Source of the DNA: Candidatus Margulisiibacteriota bacterium
Lineage (GTDB): Bacteria; Margulisbacteria; WOR-1; JAUWWO01
Reading direction: 5' to 3'
Length of the DNA: 5,661 nt
Assembly (NCBI GenBank): GCA_030616825.1
Contig: JAUWWO010000039.1
Coordinates: 1-5,661 of the forward strand
Part shown: piece by piece, positions 1 to 4,934 of the stretch
How positions within the stretch are numbered: the stretch's first letter is position 1
Layout: each line of letters begins with the position of its first letter
Position numbers and translations under genes: made by a program
Notes under the pieces: model-generated
The model's database searches: none
What the model was told of the DNA's origin: nothing
What the model saw: the letters and a program-made list of their open reading frames with translations, nothing else

Positions 1-133
1 CCCTCAATTTTTGTCGATAAATATAGGGGAGGCGATGTGATTTTTAGCAGATTTTAAGCAAAAAGTGGTGAGGAAGCCAGGTTAATTACTAGATAATTTT
101 GCTCCCTGGCTACTTTAAAAGTGCCGGAATGGA

Positions 134-140
134 AAGGAGG
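134..140 (+). promoter_or_regulatory. Strong Shine-Dalgarno that sets the glycosyltransferase start
   Basis: AAGGAGG lies 9 nt before a GTG at 150. The in-frame TTG at 99 and ATG at 129 have no purine-rich site at a usable distance, and this site falls inside the reading frame that would start at either of them. The GTG at 150 is therefore the best-supported start. A second GTG at 156 is 15 nt away and less likely. Confidence 0.7.
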
Positions 141-149
141 TTGGTTGAG

Positions 150-1667
150 GTGGCCGTGAGCACAGGTAAAATAAATACCTATAGAGTTCGACAATTAAAG
201 AGGTTAGTAAGACCCAGCGGAGTAAGTACGACCCGAATTCACGAGAACCTCGGATCCCATCCTTCCGGAGACCATCTAAAAGCAAATCGATTGATCCTCA
301 GCCCAAATGGTTATATCAATTCAGGTGCATTTTATGACAGATCACCATGGGAAGTACTTGAATTTTCTTTTAAAAACCCTTTTGCTTACTATGAAGCAGG
401 GATAATCGGTAGTGAAAGTATCGGAGAATTAATGGAACTTGCCCAGCCGCTTCAGGGCAAGAGGATACTTAATATTAATTCTTCCTCATCTCTGGGGGGA
501 GGGGTTGCTGAACTCCTCAATTTTGAAGTGCCAATACTGAGGAGCCTTGGGATCGATTTAAGATGGGTTGTGATCAATGGAACTCCGGACTTCTTTGCTT
601 TTACAAAATCCACACACAATGGTATTCAAGGTAAACCCATTCCGGCTTCCTTTGAACATCAGACTGGTTTATACAGGAGAACTCTTTTCGATAACAGTAA
701 ACTGTTAGATGTGTCTCAGGCTGATATTGTGATGGTACATGATCCTCAGCCGCTGGGACTTATAAATCATTTTGATCGAAATAACGGAACGAAATTCATC
801 TGGAGATGTCATATTGATTGTTCAAACCCGAATCCTAGGGTTTTGGAATTCCTTTTGAGAGACATATTCCTATATGATGCTTCTATTTTTTCCCTTGATA
901 AGTTTGTTAAACCTGAGATTTCAGAAAAAATTCCAGTTACGCTTATCCCGCCGGCGATTGATCCTTTGAGCACGAAGAACATTGATAGGAGATATATTGA
1001 TAGTTTATACATCATCGGTCCTCTGTTCAGAAAATATGGCATAGATCCAAAAAAGCCCATAGTTCTGCAGTTGTCCCGCTTTGATCCCTCAAAGGGATGG
1101 CATTACGTTCTGGATGTTGCAAGAAGGCTTAAGGGACAGGATATTCAAACTATTTGCGTGGGGCCGGAGGTATCGGGCGTCTCGGACGACCCTGAAGCTG
1201 TTGGCATATTTAATGAATTAAAGAGAGCAACCAGGGATGACGATAATATTTTCATAGTTGAGCTTCCCACGGGAGATGTTGAGCAGAACCAGAAGATGGT
1301 CGGCTCGCTGTTTAAGTTTTCAGATGTTGTGCTTCAGCTCTCTACCGAAGAGGGATTCGGTCTGACCTTTACAGAAGCTAATTGGATAAACGGGGTAACT
1401 GTTGGAAGCTCTGCAGGAGGGCTTTCCCTCCAGGGTGGACAATTTGATCCGAGCGATACAGGTGCGATTTCGCATAGAGTGCTCAAGCTTCTTAATGATA
1501 AAGAAACAAGGGTCAAATTAAGCGAAGCGAACAGAAACCTTGTTAGAGATCGTTTCATTTTTGATAGATACATAAAAGAATTATTGCTTTTCTTTACTGA
1601 TGTGCTTGAAGAAAGACTGCAGCCCGGGATAGTGGATTATAATGGATGGATGAAGATGACAGCTTAG
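150..1667 (+). CDS. GT4 glycosyltransferase, trehalose synthase (TreT)-like
   Basis: A protein of 505 aa from GTG 150; the frame stays open upstream to a TTG at 99. It has the two-lobed GT-B fold pattern of the GT4 family and the signature blocks of TreT trehalose glycosyltransferases. The N-lobe has NINSSSSLGGGVAELL (residues about 108-123), an N-P/D-FF-x-TK-x-HN-x-QG stretch (about 144-161), VHDPQPLGL (196-204) and WRCHID (218-223). The C-lobe has LSRFDPSKG (308-316) for the nucleotide-sugar phosphates and EEGFGLTFTEANW (400-412), whose E401-x7-E409 pair is the GT4 EX7E motif, followed by a glycine-rich GGLSLQGG. TreT enzymes join NDP-glucose and glucose to trehalose, or run in reverse, in the cytoplasm. 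About 75 residues precede the usual TreT start region, so the N-terminus is longer than typical. No sugar transporter or other trehalose gene lies beside it. The acceptor could be another sugar; the family call is firm and the substrate is inferred. Confidence 0.85.
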   Translation: MAVSTGKINTYRVRQLKRLVRPSGVSTTRIHENLGSHPSGDHLKANRLILSPNGYINSGAFYDRSPWEVLEFSFKNPFAYYEAGIIGSESIGELMELAQPLQGKRILNINSSSSLGGGVAELLNFEVPILRSLGIDLRWVVINGTPDFFAFTKSTHNGIQGKPIPASFEHQTGLYRRTLFDNSKLLDVSQADIVMVHDPQPLGLINHFDRNNGTKFIWRCHIDCSNPNPRVLEFLLRDIFLYDASIFSLDKFVKPEISEKIPVTLIPPAIDPLSTKNIDRRYIDSLYIIGPLFRKYGIDPKKPIVLQLSRFDPSKGWHYVLDVARRLKGQDIQTICVGPEVSGVSDDPEAVGIFNELKRATRDDDNIFIVELPTGDVEQNQKMVGSLFKFSDVVLQLSTEEGFGLTFTEANWINGVTVGSSAGGLSLQGGQFDPSDTGAISHRVLKLLNDKETRVKLSEANRNLVRDRFIFDRYIKELLLFFTDVLEERLQPGIVDYNGWMKMTA

Positions 1668-1731
1668 TTTCCTCTCTTACCTTTTACACTTCTTACACTT
1701 CTAGTTCTTTTAGCTCCTCTTTAATTTAAGC

Positions 1732-1761
1732 TTGAGTAATAGAGTATTCTCACGTTATAAT
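1732..1761 (+). promoter_or_regulatory. Candidate sigma70 promoter inside the gap
   Basis: TTGAGT (1732-1737) and a perfect TATAAT (1756-1761) are separated by 18 nt. Transcription would begin near 1768, almost 200 nt before the nuclease start. It could produce a long leader for the nuclease operon or a separate small RNA. The inverted repeat TTCTCAC/GTGAGAA (arms 1747-1753 and 1778-1784) overlaps the -10 box and start point, so a regulator could bind there. This rests on consensus matching only. Confidence 0.4.
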
Positions 1762-1809
1762 TATGGGGAGAGGTATTGTGAGAAATGCATGAAGTTGGGT
1801 TAGGGTTAA

Positions 1810-1868
1810 GATGCCGGTTTGAAGTCAGACTCGTATCTGCTCGCCCACACCCCTCACCGGTCGGCATC
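1810..1868. repeat. Inverted repeat, possible RNA stem
   Basis: GATGCCG (1810-1816) pairs with CGGCATC (1862-1868), and three further wobble pairs are possible on the inner side. The loop is 45 nt. The segment is more GC-rich than its surroundings and lies downstream of the candidate promoter at 1732-1761, so it could be part of a structured leader or small RNA. I do not recognise it as any known riboswitch or RNA family. Confidence 0.3.
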
Positions 1869-1908
1869 AAAAATATCTCCTCTATTCGGGCGATGGGAGC
1901 GTATCAAT

Positions 1909-1936
1909 TTGACTCTCCCCATCACACTTGTATAAT
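1909..1936 (+). promoter_or_regulatory. Sigma70 promoter of the nuclease operon
   Basis: TTGACT (1909-1914, five of six consensus bases) and a perfect TATAAT (1931-1936) are spaced by 16 nt. The expected start is near 1943, giving a leader of about 24 nt that includes the AGGAAG ribosome site. It is well placed to drive the three + strand genes from 1967 to 3010. Confidence 0.75.
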
Positions 1937-1953
1937 ATTCCCAAACCACCAAA

Positions 1954-1959
1954 AGGAAG
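1954..1959 (+). promoter_or_regulatory. Ribosome binding site that sets the nuclease start
   Basis: AGGAAG sits 7 nt before the ATG at 1967. A longer in-frame reading from TTG 1928 would begin inside the promoter region, upstream of the expected transcript start, and would place charged and proline residues before the signal peptide. It is rejected in favour of 1967. Confidence 0.75.
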
Positions 1960-1966
1960 TATTTTC

Positions 1967-2437
1967 ATGAATAACCGTATAAAAATGTTCGTTTTACTTG
2001 CCCTTGTTCTCTCATCCTGCTTCCTCTCCGGCTTTGGCGAACCGCCACCTGAAGAGTTTTTGGTCGAAAGGGTTGTTGATGGCGATACTATCGTCCTGGT
2101 CGGTGGGGAGAGAATTAGATACATTGGGATCAATACCCCTGAAACTAAAGATCCAAGAAAACCTATTGAGCATTTCGGTCCGGAAGCGTCCGAAGCTAAC
2201 AGGAAACTGGTTGAAGGCAAGTATGTCAGGCTTGAATATGATGTCCAGAAGATGGATATATATAAAAGAACTCTCGCCTATGTTTATGTGGGCAATATTT
2301 TTGTGAATGCCTGGCTTGTGGAAAACGGCTATGCTAATACAGCGACTTATCCGCCGAATGTTAAATATTCAAAGTTGTTCGTGAGCCTTGAAGCAGAGGC
2401 TAGGGAAAACAATAGGGGACTTTGGGTTAAGGAATAG
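1967..2437 (+). CDS. Thermonuclease-family (SNase) lipoprotein
   Basis: A protein of 156 aa. It opens with a lipoprotein signal peptide: a positive N-terminus (MNNRIK), a hydrophobic core and the lipobox LSSC with the lipidated Cys at residue 18. The mature enzyme should be anchored on the outer face of the cytoplasmic membrane or in the envelope. A short proline and glutamate linker leads into a complete staphylococcal-nuclease domain: VVDGDT (36-41, metal-binding Asp40), RYIGINTPET (51-60) with catalytic Arg51 and Glu59, and IYKRTLAYVYV (98-108) with catalytic Arg101. The three catalytic positions (Arg35, Glu43 and Arg87 in S. aureus nuclease) are all kept. The metal ligand Asp40 of that enzyme is Asn56 here. 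The domain ends in the usual AEARENNRGLW. The family cleaves DNA and RNA using calcium. It is the first gene of a three-gene run, so it may serve in envelope nucleic-acid breakdown or nutrient scavenging (inference). Confidence 0.9.
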   Translation: MNNRIKMFVLLALVLSSCFLSGFGEPPPEEFLVERVVDGDTIVLVGGERIRYIGINTPETKDPRKPIEHFGPEASEANRKLVEGKYVRLEYDVQKMDIYKRTLAYVYVGNIFVNAWLVENGYANTATYPPNVKYSKLFVSLEAEARENNRGLWVKE

Positions 2438-2444
2438 ACTTTAA

Positions 2445-2789
2445 ATGCAACTACAAGAATTTGAAAAGCACGTTGAAGATGCCCTTAAGGATATTCCCGA
2501 GAAATTTAGAAAGTTAATGGAAAACATCACGATCGAGGTTGAACCGGAGCAGATATCTTATAATAAGGACCATCAGCTGATCCTCGGCCTGTACAAAGGC
2601 GTTCCTGTCCCATACCGCGGACCGGCGTATCAGGGGGTACTCCCCGACAAGATTATAATTTATAAAAAGGCCTTTGACCATTTTCCCAAAGAAAAATTCC
2701 CAGAGTTAATAAAAAATGTCCTGCTTCATGAGATTGGGCATTATTTTGGGATGACGGAAAAAGAGCTCCTGAAATATAAAAGGATTTAA
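2445..2789 (+). CDS. Minimal zincin-like metallopeptidase (Zincin_1/DUF1025-like)
   Basis: A protein of 114 aa starting 7 nt after the nuclease stop; AAGGA at 2429-2433 is the ribosome site at a slightly long spacing of 11 nt. Near the C-terminus, LLHEIGHYFGMTEKEL (93-108) contains the zinc-binding HExxH (His95, Glu96, His99), followed by Gly102-Met103 and acidic residues that can supply a third ligand. This is the layout of the small Zincin_1 (formerly DUF1025) family. The N-terminal half has the family's long helix and a stretch (about residues 45-62) with LGLYKGVPV, followed by PDKIIIYK. No signal peptide is present, so it should be cytosolic, unlike its lipoprotein neighbour. Length matches the family. 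Proteolytic activity has not been clearly shown for most members, and the physiological substrate is unknown. Confidence 0.85.
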   Translation: MQLQEFEKHVEDALKDIPEKFRKLMENITIEVEPEQISYNKDHQLILGLYKGVPVPYRGPAYQGVLPDKIIIYKKAFDHFPKEKFPELIKNVLLHEIGHYFGMTEKELLKYKRI

Positions 2790-2803
2790 AATAAACTAAC
2801 GTT

Positions 2804-3010
2804 ATGTTATCTGTCTATACTTTAAAAAATCAGGTTGAAGCGCAGGTGATTGAGGCGGCTTTGCGGCAAGCGGGGGTTAAATTTGTTATACGCACGTTTA
2901 ACGACTATGCCTACAATGGGATCTTTATTCCCCAGAAAGGTTATGGCCAGGTTTTGGTTGAAAGCGAAGATCGACAAAGAGCAGAAGAAATTATTGCGGA
3001 CGTGCTGTAA
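2804..3010 (+). CDS. DUF2007-type small protein (putative signal-transducing family)
   Basis: A protein of 68 aa. The start is 14 nt after the metallopeptidase stop. No good Shine-Dalgarno is placed before it; AAAGGA at 2778-2783 lies 20 nt away, so it is probably translated by coupling or reinitiation. The pattern fits DUF2007: an opening strand LSVYTLKNQVEAQVIEAALRQ, a glycine turn (AGVKFVIR), a variable loop, then a strand GQVLVESED and a closing helix RQRAEEIIADVL. This gives a ferredoxin-like beta-alpha-beta unit. The family is annotated as a putative prokaryotic signal-transducing protein, but its biochemical role is not established. It ends 17 nt before the convergent oxidoreductase stop. 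Confidence 0.75.
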   Translation: MLSVYTLKNQVEAQVIEAALRQAGVKFVIRTFNDYAYNGIFIPQKGYGQVLVESEDRQRAEEIIADVL

Positions 3011-3026
3011 GATTTGATTCCTTCCT

Positions 3027-3059
3027 CCTACGTCCTACGGACTTCACTTTTTTCGTAGG
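3027..3059. repeat. Inverted repeat at the convergent gene ends, weak + strand terminator
   Basis: CCTACG (3027-3032) and CGTAGG (3054-3059) form outer arms. Inside them GTCC-TAC-GGAC (3032-3042) forms a small hairpin followed by TTCAC and six T (3048-3053). Read on the + strand this could end the nuclease operon, although the stem is only 4 bp. The whole element overlaps the last codons of the - strand oxidoreductase, giving its C-terminus SEVRRT. Its make-up (repeated CTACG and GTAGG words) resembles a dispersed palindromic repeat unit, but only a genome-wide count would show that. Confidence 0.4.
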
Positions 3060-3984
3060 CTTTAAAGATAAGAGCCATGCTTAAGGCATTATCATGGCAG
3101 CTGCACATTGGTTCCTTGCCGGATTCGATTGAGTCAATAAAATGTTTAAAGGGTTCGCTTTCATATTCTACTTTTGAAAAATCATAGGAGGTCAAAATAC
3201 CATTAATAAACAGATCTTGATCTGGCCAGAAACTTGAAAAGATTTTCCCTTTCCTTCCTACTAAGTCAATTGTTCCAACAGCTATATTTTCTGCCCAGCT
3301 TAATTTAATCCTCCCTTCTAAACCGTTTCTTGTTTTAAGGAATAATTTAGCAATATGTTCGATAAATGGTTCCGGCGCAGATAAATAGGTACTTATCTCT
3401 TCTATTTTCTCATCCGGGAAAAGGTATCTTATAGTGTCGATGGCATGTATTCCTAAATCAAGCAAGACTCCTCCTCCTGAAAGTTTTATATTGTAGTACC
3501 ACTTACTCTTCGGGCCCGGATGTCCATGAGTTATGTATATTTTTGTAATATTTCCGATTGTTCCTTCCTGGATTATTCTTTTTAAAGCATTTACCACAGA
3601 ATTAAACCTCAAAGTTTGATGAACCATAACAAATTTTTCCGTTTCTTCGGATGTTTTTACGATATTTTCAACCTCCTTTTCGTTTACGGCCAAGGGTTTT
3701 TCAACAAAAACATGCATTCCTTCTTTTAAAGCCAAAATGGTTGTCCGCCCGTGGAGAGAATTTGGAAGTGCAATGGTTACAGCGTCAAGTCTCTCTTTTT
3801 TGAGCATCGTTTTCCAGTTGGAATAACAGGCGGGAATATCGTATGTCCTAGAGAGGGTTTTTAGACGCTTAAGATTTCTGGCAGCAATGGCTTTTACTTG
3901 CACCCTTGGATCCTTAGAGAACGCAGGAAGATGCGCTTTCTTAACTATTCCTCCACTTCCGATTATTCCAACGTTTAATGTCAT
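3028..3984 (-). CDS. Gfo/Idh/MocA-family NAD(P)-dependent oxidoreductase
   Basis: A protein of 318 aa from the ATG at 3984. The frame is open to a TTG at 4011, but GGGGG (3992-3996) lies 7 nt before the ATG, and families of this type begin within a few residues of the dinucleotide fold. The N-terminal Rossmann fold starts with NVGIIGSGGIVKKAHLPAF (4-22), a GxG nucleotide-binding turn. ALPNSLHG (72-79) and HVFVEKPLA (91-99) follow, with the family's catalytic-site Lys96 in EKP. The C-terminal alpha/beta domain carries GGGVLLDLGIHAIDTIRYLF (170-189), whose Asp176 and His180 are the usual active-site pair. The family oxidises or reduces sugars, inositols and related compounds in the cytoplasm; the substrate cannot be read from sequence. 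It lies 73 nt downstream of the GNAT-like gene on the same strand and may share its transcript. Confidence 0.9.
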   Translation of the reverse strand: MTLNVGIIGSGGIVKKAHLPAFSKDPRVQVKAIAARNLKRLKTLSRTYDIPACYSNWKTMLKKERLDAVTIALPNSLHGRTTILALKEGMHVFVEKPLAVNEKEVENIVKTSEETEKFVMVHQTLRFNSVVNALKRIIQEGTIGNITKIYITHGHPGPKSKWYYNIKLSGGGVLLDLGIHAIDTIRYLFPDEKIEEISTYLSAPEPFIEHIAKLFLKTRNGLEGRIKLSWAENIAVGTIDLVGRKGKIFSSFWPDQDLFINGILTSYDFSKVEYESEPFKHFIDSIESGKEPMCSCHDNALSMALIFKAYEKSEVRRT

Positions 3985-3991
3985 TGTTTGA

Positions 3992-3996
3992 CCCCC
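3992..3996 (-). promoter_or_regulatory. Ribosome binding site choosing the oxidoreductase start
   Basis: On the - strand GGGGGT ends 6-7 nt before the ATG at 3984 and can pair with the anti-Shine-Dalgarno CCUCC allowing one G-U pair. The longer TTG start at 4011 has no such site. Confidence 0.5.
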
Positions 3997-4036
3997 GATA
4001 TTTCTCGACAAAATTTAGGAGAAATTTCATTTTTTT

Positions 4037-4068
4037 AAAAAAAGAAAATAAAGGTCTTTAATCACCTT
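4037..4068 (-). terminator. Weak terminator after the GNAT-like gene
   Basis: Read on the - strand, AAGGT (4068-4064) pairs with ACCTT (4055-4051) across an 8-nt loop that includes the GNAT stop codon. It is followed by TATTTTC and a run of seven T. The stem is short and AU-rich, so termination would be partial at best and read-through into the oxidoreductase is plausible. Confidence 0.3.
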
Positions 4069-4720
4069 CGATTTTAACCTCCCACATATCCAGCAAAGCC
4101 CGTATCCAGGGTTTTGGCCTGCCGAAATCCATGTGGAAATAGAATTGTGCGGCGTTCGTGTCGTCCACGTCAACGTCGAAATGCATCTTTTTAATTTCGA
4201 GATCTTTCGCAAGGTTGTATAACGCTACAAGCATTTTCCCTCCATGACCTTCAACGTTTGACACGAAGTCAGCCATGGTAATTCCACGGCGTGATTCAAA
4301 TAACCTGAATTCAATGGTCCCTAATGGAGCCCCTTTTAAATACTCTATTATGAAGTTATTTCGTCGGCCTATCAAATCAGTTCTGAAGGCCTTTACTGCC
4401 ATAATAGGGGAATCATCTTTGTCTTCTGCCAGGATATGTATGAGTGTGTTTTTAAATACAGAACCAAAGTGAGAAATTGCTAGGGCGATAAACCTGTTGT
4501 CAACGAATTTCGATTGATTGAATATTTCAAATTCGTTTGTCCCTATTAAGAATCTTTCCATTTCCGAGTAGTGCAGGGCAGCATCATATGATATTGCGCG
4601 ATTTTCATAGGCCAACCTGGCCCGCTCGGCAATCGGTATCCTTCTATTCGATAATTTCTTAGTAGAACTTCCGAAAAGCTTTTGGACTCTCGGCTCTAGA
4701 GGACACATGTGTAAACCCAT
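4058..4720 (-). CDS. GNAT-like N-acetyltransferase
   Basis: A protein of 220 aa with ATG at 4720 behind GGAGGG at 5 nt. The C-terminal half reads as a GNAT fold: two strands (about 105-115 and 122-128), then VEGHGGKMLVALYNLAKDL (156-174) in the place of acetyl-CoA-binding motif A, a strand KKMHFDVDV, and DDTNAAQFYFHMDFGRPKPW (186-205). The last block matches the family's N-x-x-A-x-x-F-Y-x-x-x-G-F ending. The pyrophosphate loop GHGG is shorter than the classic Q/R-x-x-G-x-G/A, so acetyl-CoA binding is likely but not certain. The first 100 residues are basic then helical and I do not recognise them. No signal peptide or membrane segment is seen. It is transcribed divergently from miaB. The acetyl acceptor is unknown. 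Confidence 0.65.
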   Translation of the reverse strand: MGLHMCPLEPRVQKLFGSSTKKLSNRRIPIAERARLAYENRAISYDAALHYSEMERFLIGTNEFEIFNQSKFVDNRFIALAISHFGSVFKNTLIHILAEDKDDSPIMAVKAFRTDLIGRRNNFIIEYLKGAPLGTIEFRLFESRRGITMADFVSNVEGHGGKMLVALYNLAKDLEIKKMHFDVDVDDTNAAQFYFHMDFGRPKPWIRALLDMWEVKIEGD

Positions 4721-4725
4721 AGTAT

Positions 4726-4731
4726 CCCTCC
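4726..4731 (-). promoter_or_regulatory. Ribosome binding site of the GNAT-like gene
   Basis: GGAGGG on the - strand lies 5 nt before the ATG at 4720. The next in-frame ATG (4708) would be 17 nt away, so the first ATG is favoured. Confidence 0.7.
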
Positions 4732-4737
4732 GGTATA

Positions 4738-4767
4738 TGTATCGAAAAATTTAAGTGAAGATTTCAA
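4738..4767 (-). promoter_or_regulatory. Possible promoter of the GNAT-like gene
   Basis: On the - strand TTGAAA (4767-4762) and GATACA (4743-4738) are spaced by 18 nt. The -35 is good; the -10 keeps only the central A-T-A. It is the best candidate I find in the divergent gap, but weak. Confidence 0.25.
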
Positions 4768-4812
4768 TTTTGCCCTCCCAACTAAATAGCCCTCCAATTC
4801 TCTGCCTTTGCT

Positions 4813-4833
4813 GAAGCTTCGGCTTCCTCTTTT
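4813..4833 (+). terminator. UUCG-loop hairpin with short T-run upstream of miaB
   Basis: GAAGC (4813-4817) and GCTTC (4822-4826) enclose a TTCG loop, giving the very stable C(UUCG)G tetraloop, followed by CTCTTTT. Read on the + strand it looks like a small intrinsic terminator. No + strand gene lies nearby upstream, so it may insulate miaB from distant read-through or be incidental. It also occupies the place where the miaB -35 box would be. Confidence 0.35.
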
Positions 4834-4837
4834 AATC

Positions 4838-4846
4838 TGCTATAAT
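4838..4846 (+). promoter_or_regulatory. Extended -10 promoter of miaB
   Basis: TGC followed by a perfect TATAAT (4841-4846) forms an extended -10 element. At a 17-nt spacing the -35 position reads TTCGGC, which is weak, as is common with extended -10 promoters. The -10 box ends 7 nt before the ATG at 4854, so the transcript would start at or within about one base of the start codon. Confidence 0.65.
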
Positions 4847-4853
4847 TAACCCC

Positions 4854-4934
4854 ATGCCAAAACGCTATTTCATTAAAACTTACGGCTGTCAGATGAATGT
4901 AAGTGATTCCGAGGTCCTTACGGGGATACTTTAG
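4854..4934 (+). pseudogene. miaB: miaB 5' fragment (26 codons), truncated
   Basis: The frame from ATG 4854 gives 26 residues, including [20 protein letters not shown], then stops at TAG 4932-4934. The TYGCQMN-x-x-DSE block, with its conserved Cys, is the hallmark N-terminus of MiaB, the radical-SAM enzyme that methylthiolates i6A37 in tRNAs. A full MiaB is about 430-450 aa; here the UPF0004 domain is cut after its first helix. The radical-SAM CxxxCxxC motif and TRAM domain are missing from the window. The native-looking promoter and start are intact, so this is the true 5' end of the gene, cut by inserted or rearranged DNA. No Shine-Dalgarno is present, in keeping with a leaderless mRNA. The remaining part could lie beyond the window's right edge or be lost. 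Confidence 0.8.

Larger units (their letters stand above)
1668..1966. other. Intergenic region of 299 bases
   Basis: The gap lies between the glycosyltransferase and the nuclease operon. It starts with a pyrimidine-rich stretch containing a perfect tandem 9-mer, TTACACTTC, at 1684-1692 and 1693-1701. No convincing hairpin plus T-run terminator for the glycosyltransferase is visible. It also carries a candidate promoter (1732-1761), a short inverted repeat TTCTCAC/GTGAGAA (1747-1753 and 1778-1784) around the promoter's -10 box, a longer inverted repeat (1810-1868) and the nuclease promoter (1909-1936). I see no convincing protein gene here. A 61-codon frame (1785-1970) is open but its composition is unlike a protein. 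Confidence 0.6.

Noticed and set aside
1..57. Open frame from the window edge to TAA at 55, possible C-terminal end of an upstream gene (18 codons, ending VIFSRF)
   Set aside because: Too short to recognise, and an open stretch of this length is common by chance. It stays possible but is not supported.
92..97. GATAAT as a -10 box for the glycosyltransferase
   Set aside because: The -35 position at a 16-18 nt spacing shows no resemblance to TTGACA.
809..1060. Reverse-strand open frame inside the glycosyltransferase
   Set aside because: It lies fully within a well-supported gene on the other strand and has no family resemblance.
1334..1573. Reverse-strand open frame inside the glycosyltransferase C-lobe
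   Set aside because: Antisense to the EX7E region; explained by codon bias of the real gene.
1793..1810. GGGTTAGGGTTA telomere-like repeat
   Set aside because: Only two partial units in a clearly bacterial context; chance occurrence.
1882..2306. Open frames on the - strand (1882-2220) and in the +1 frame (1998-2306) over the nuclease
   Set aside because: Both overlap a nuclease gene with intact catalytic residues, signal peptide, promoter and ribosome site.
4027..4472. Open frames overlapping the GNAT-like gene on both strands (4027-4212 and 4275-4472)
   Set aside because: Shadows of the GNAT gene, which has a strong ribosome site and a recognisable C-terminal motif.
4700..4768. Small - strand frame from a TTG after GGGAGGG, overlapping the GNAT start
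   Set aside because: Only about 23 codons, a non-ATG start and no recognisable sequence; the repeated GGAGGGC words (4772-4778 and 4789-4795) are more likely chance or regulatory.
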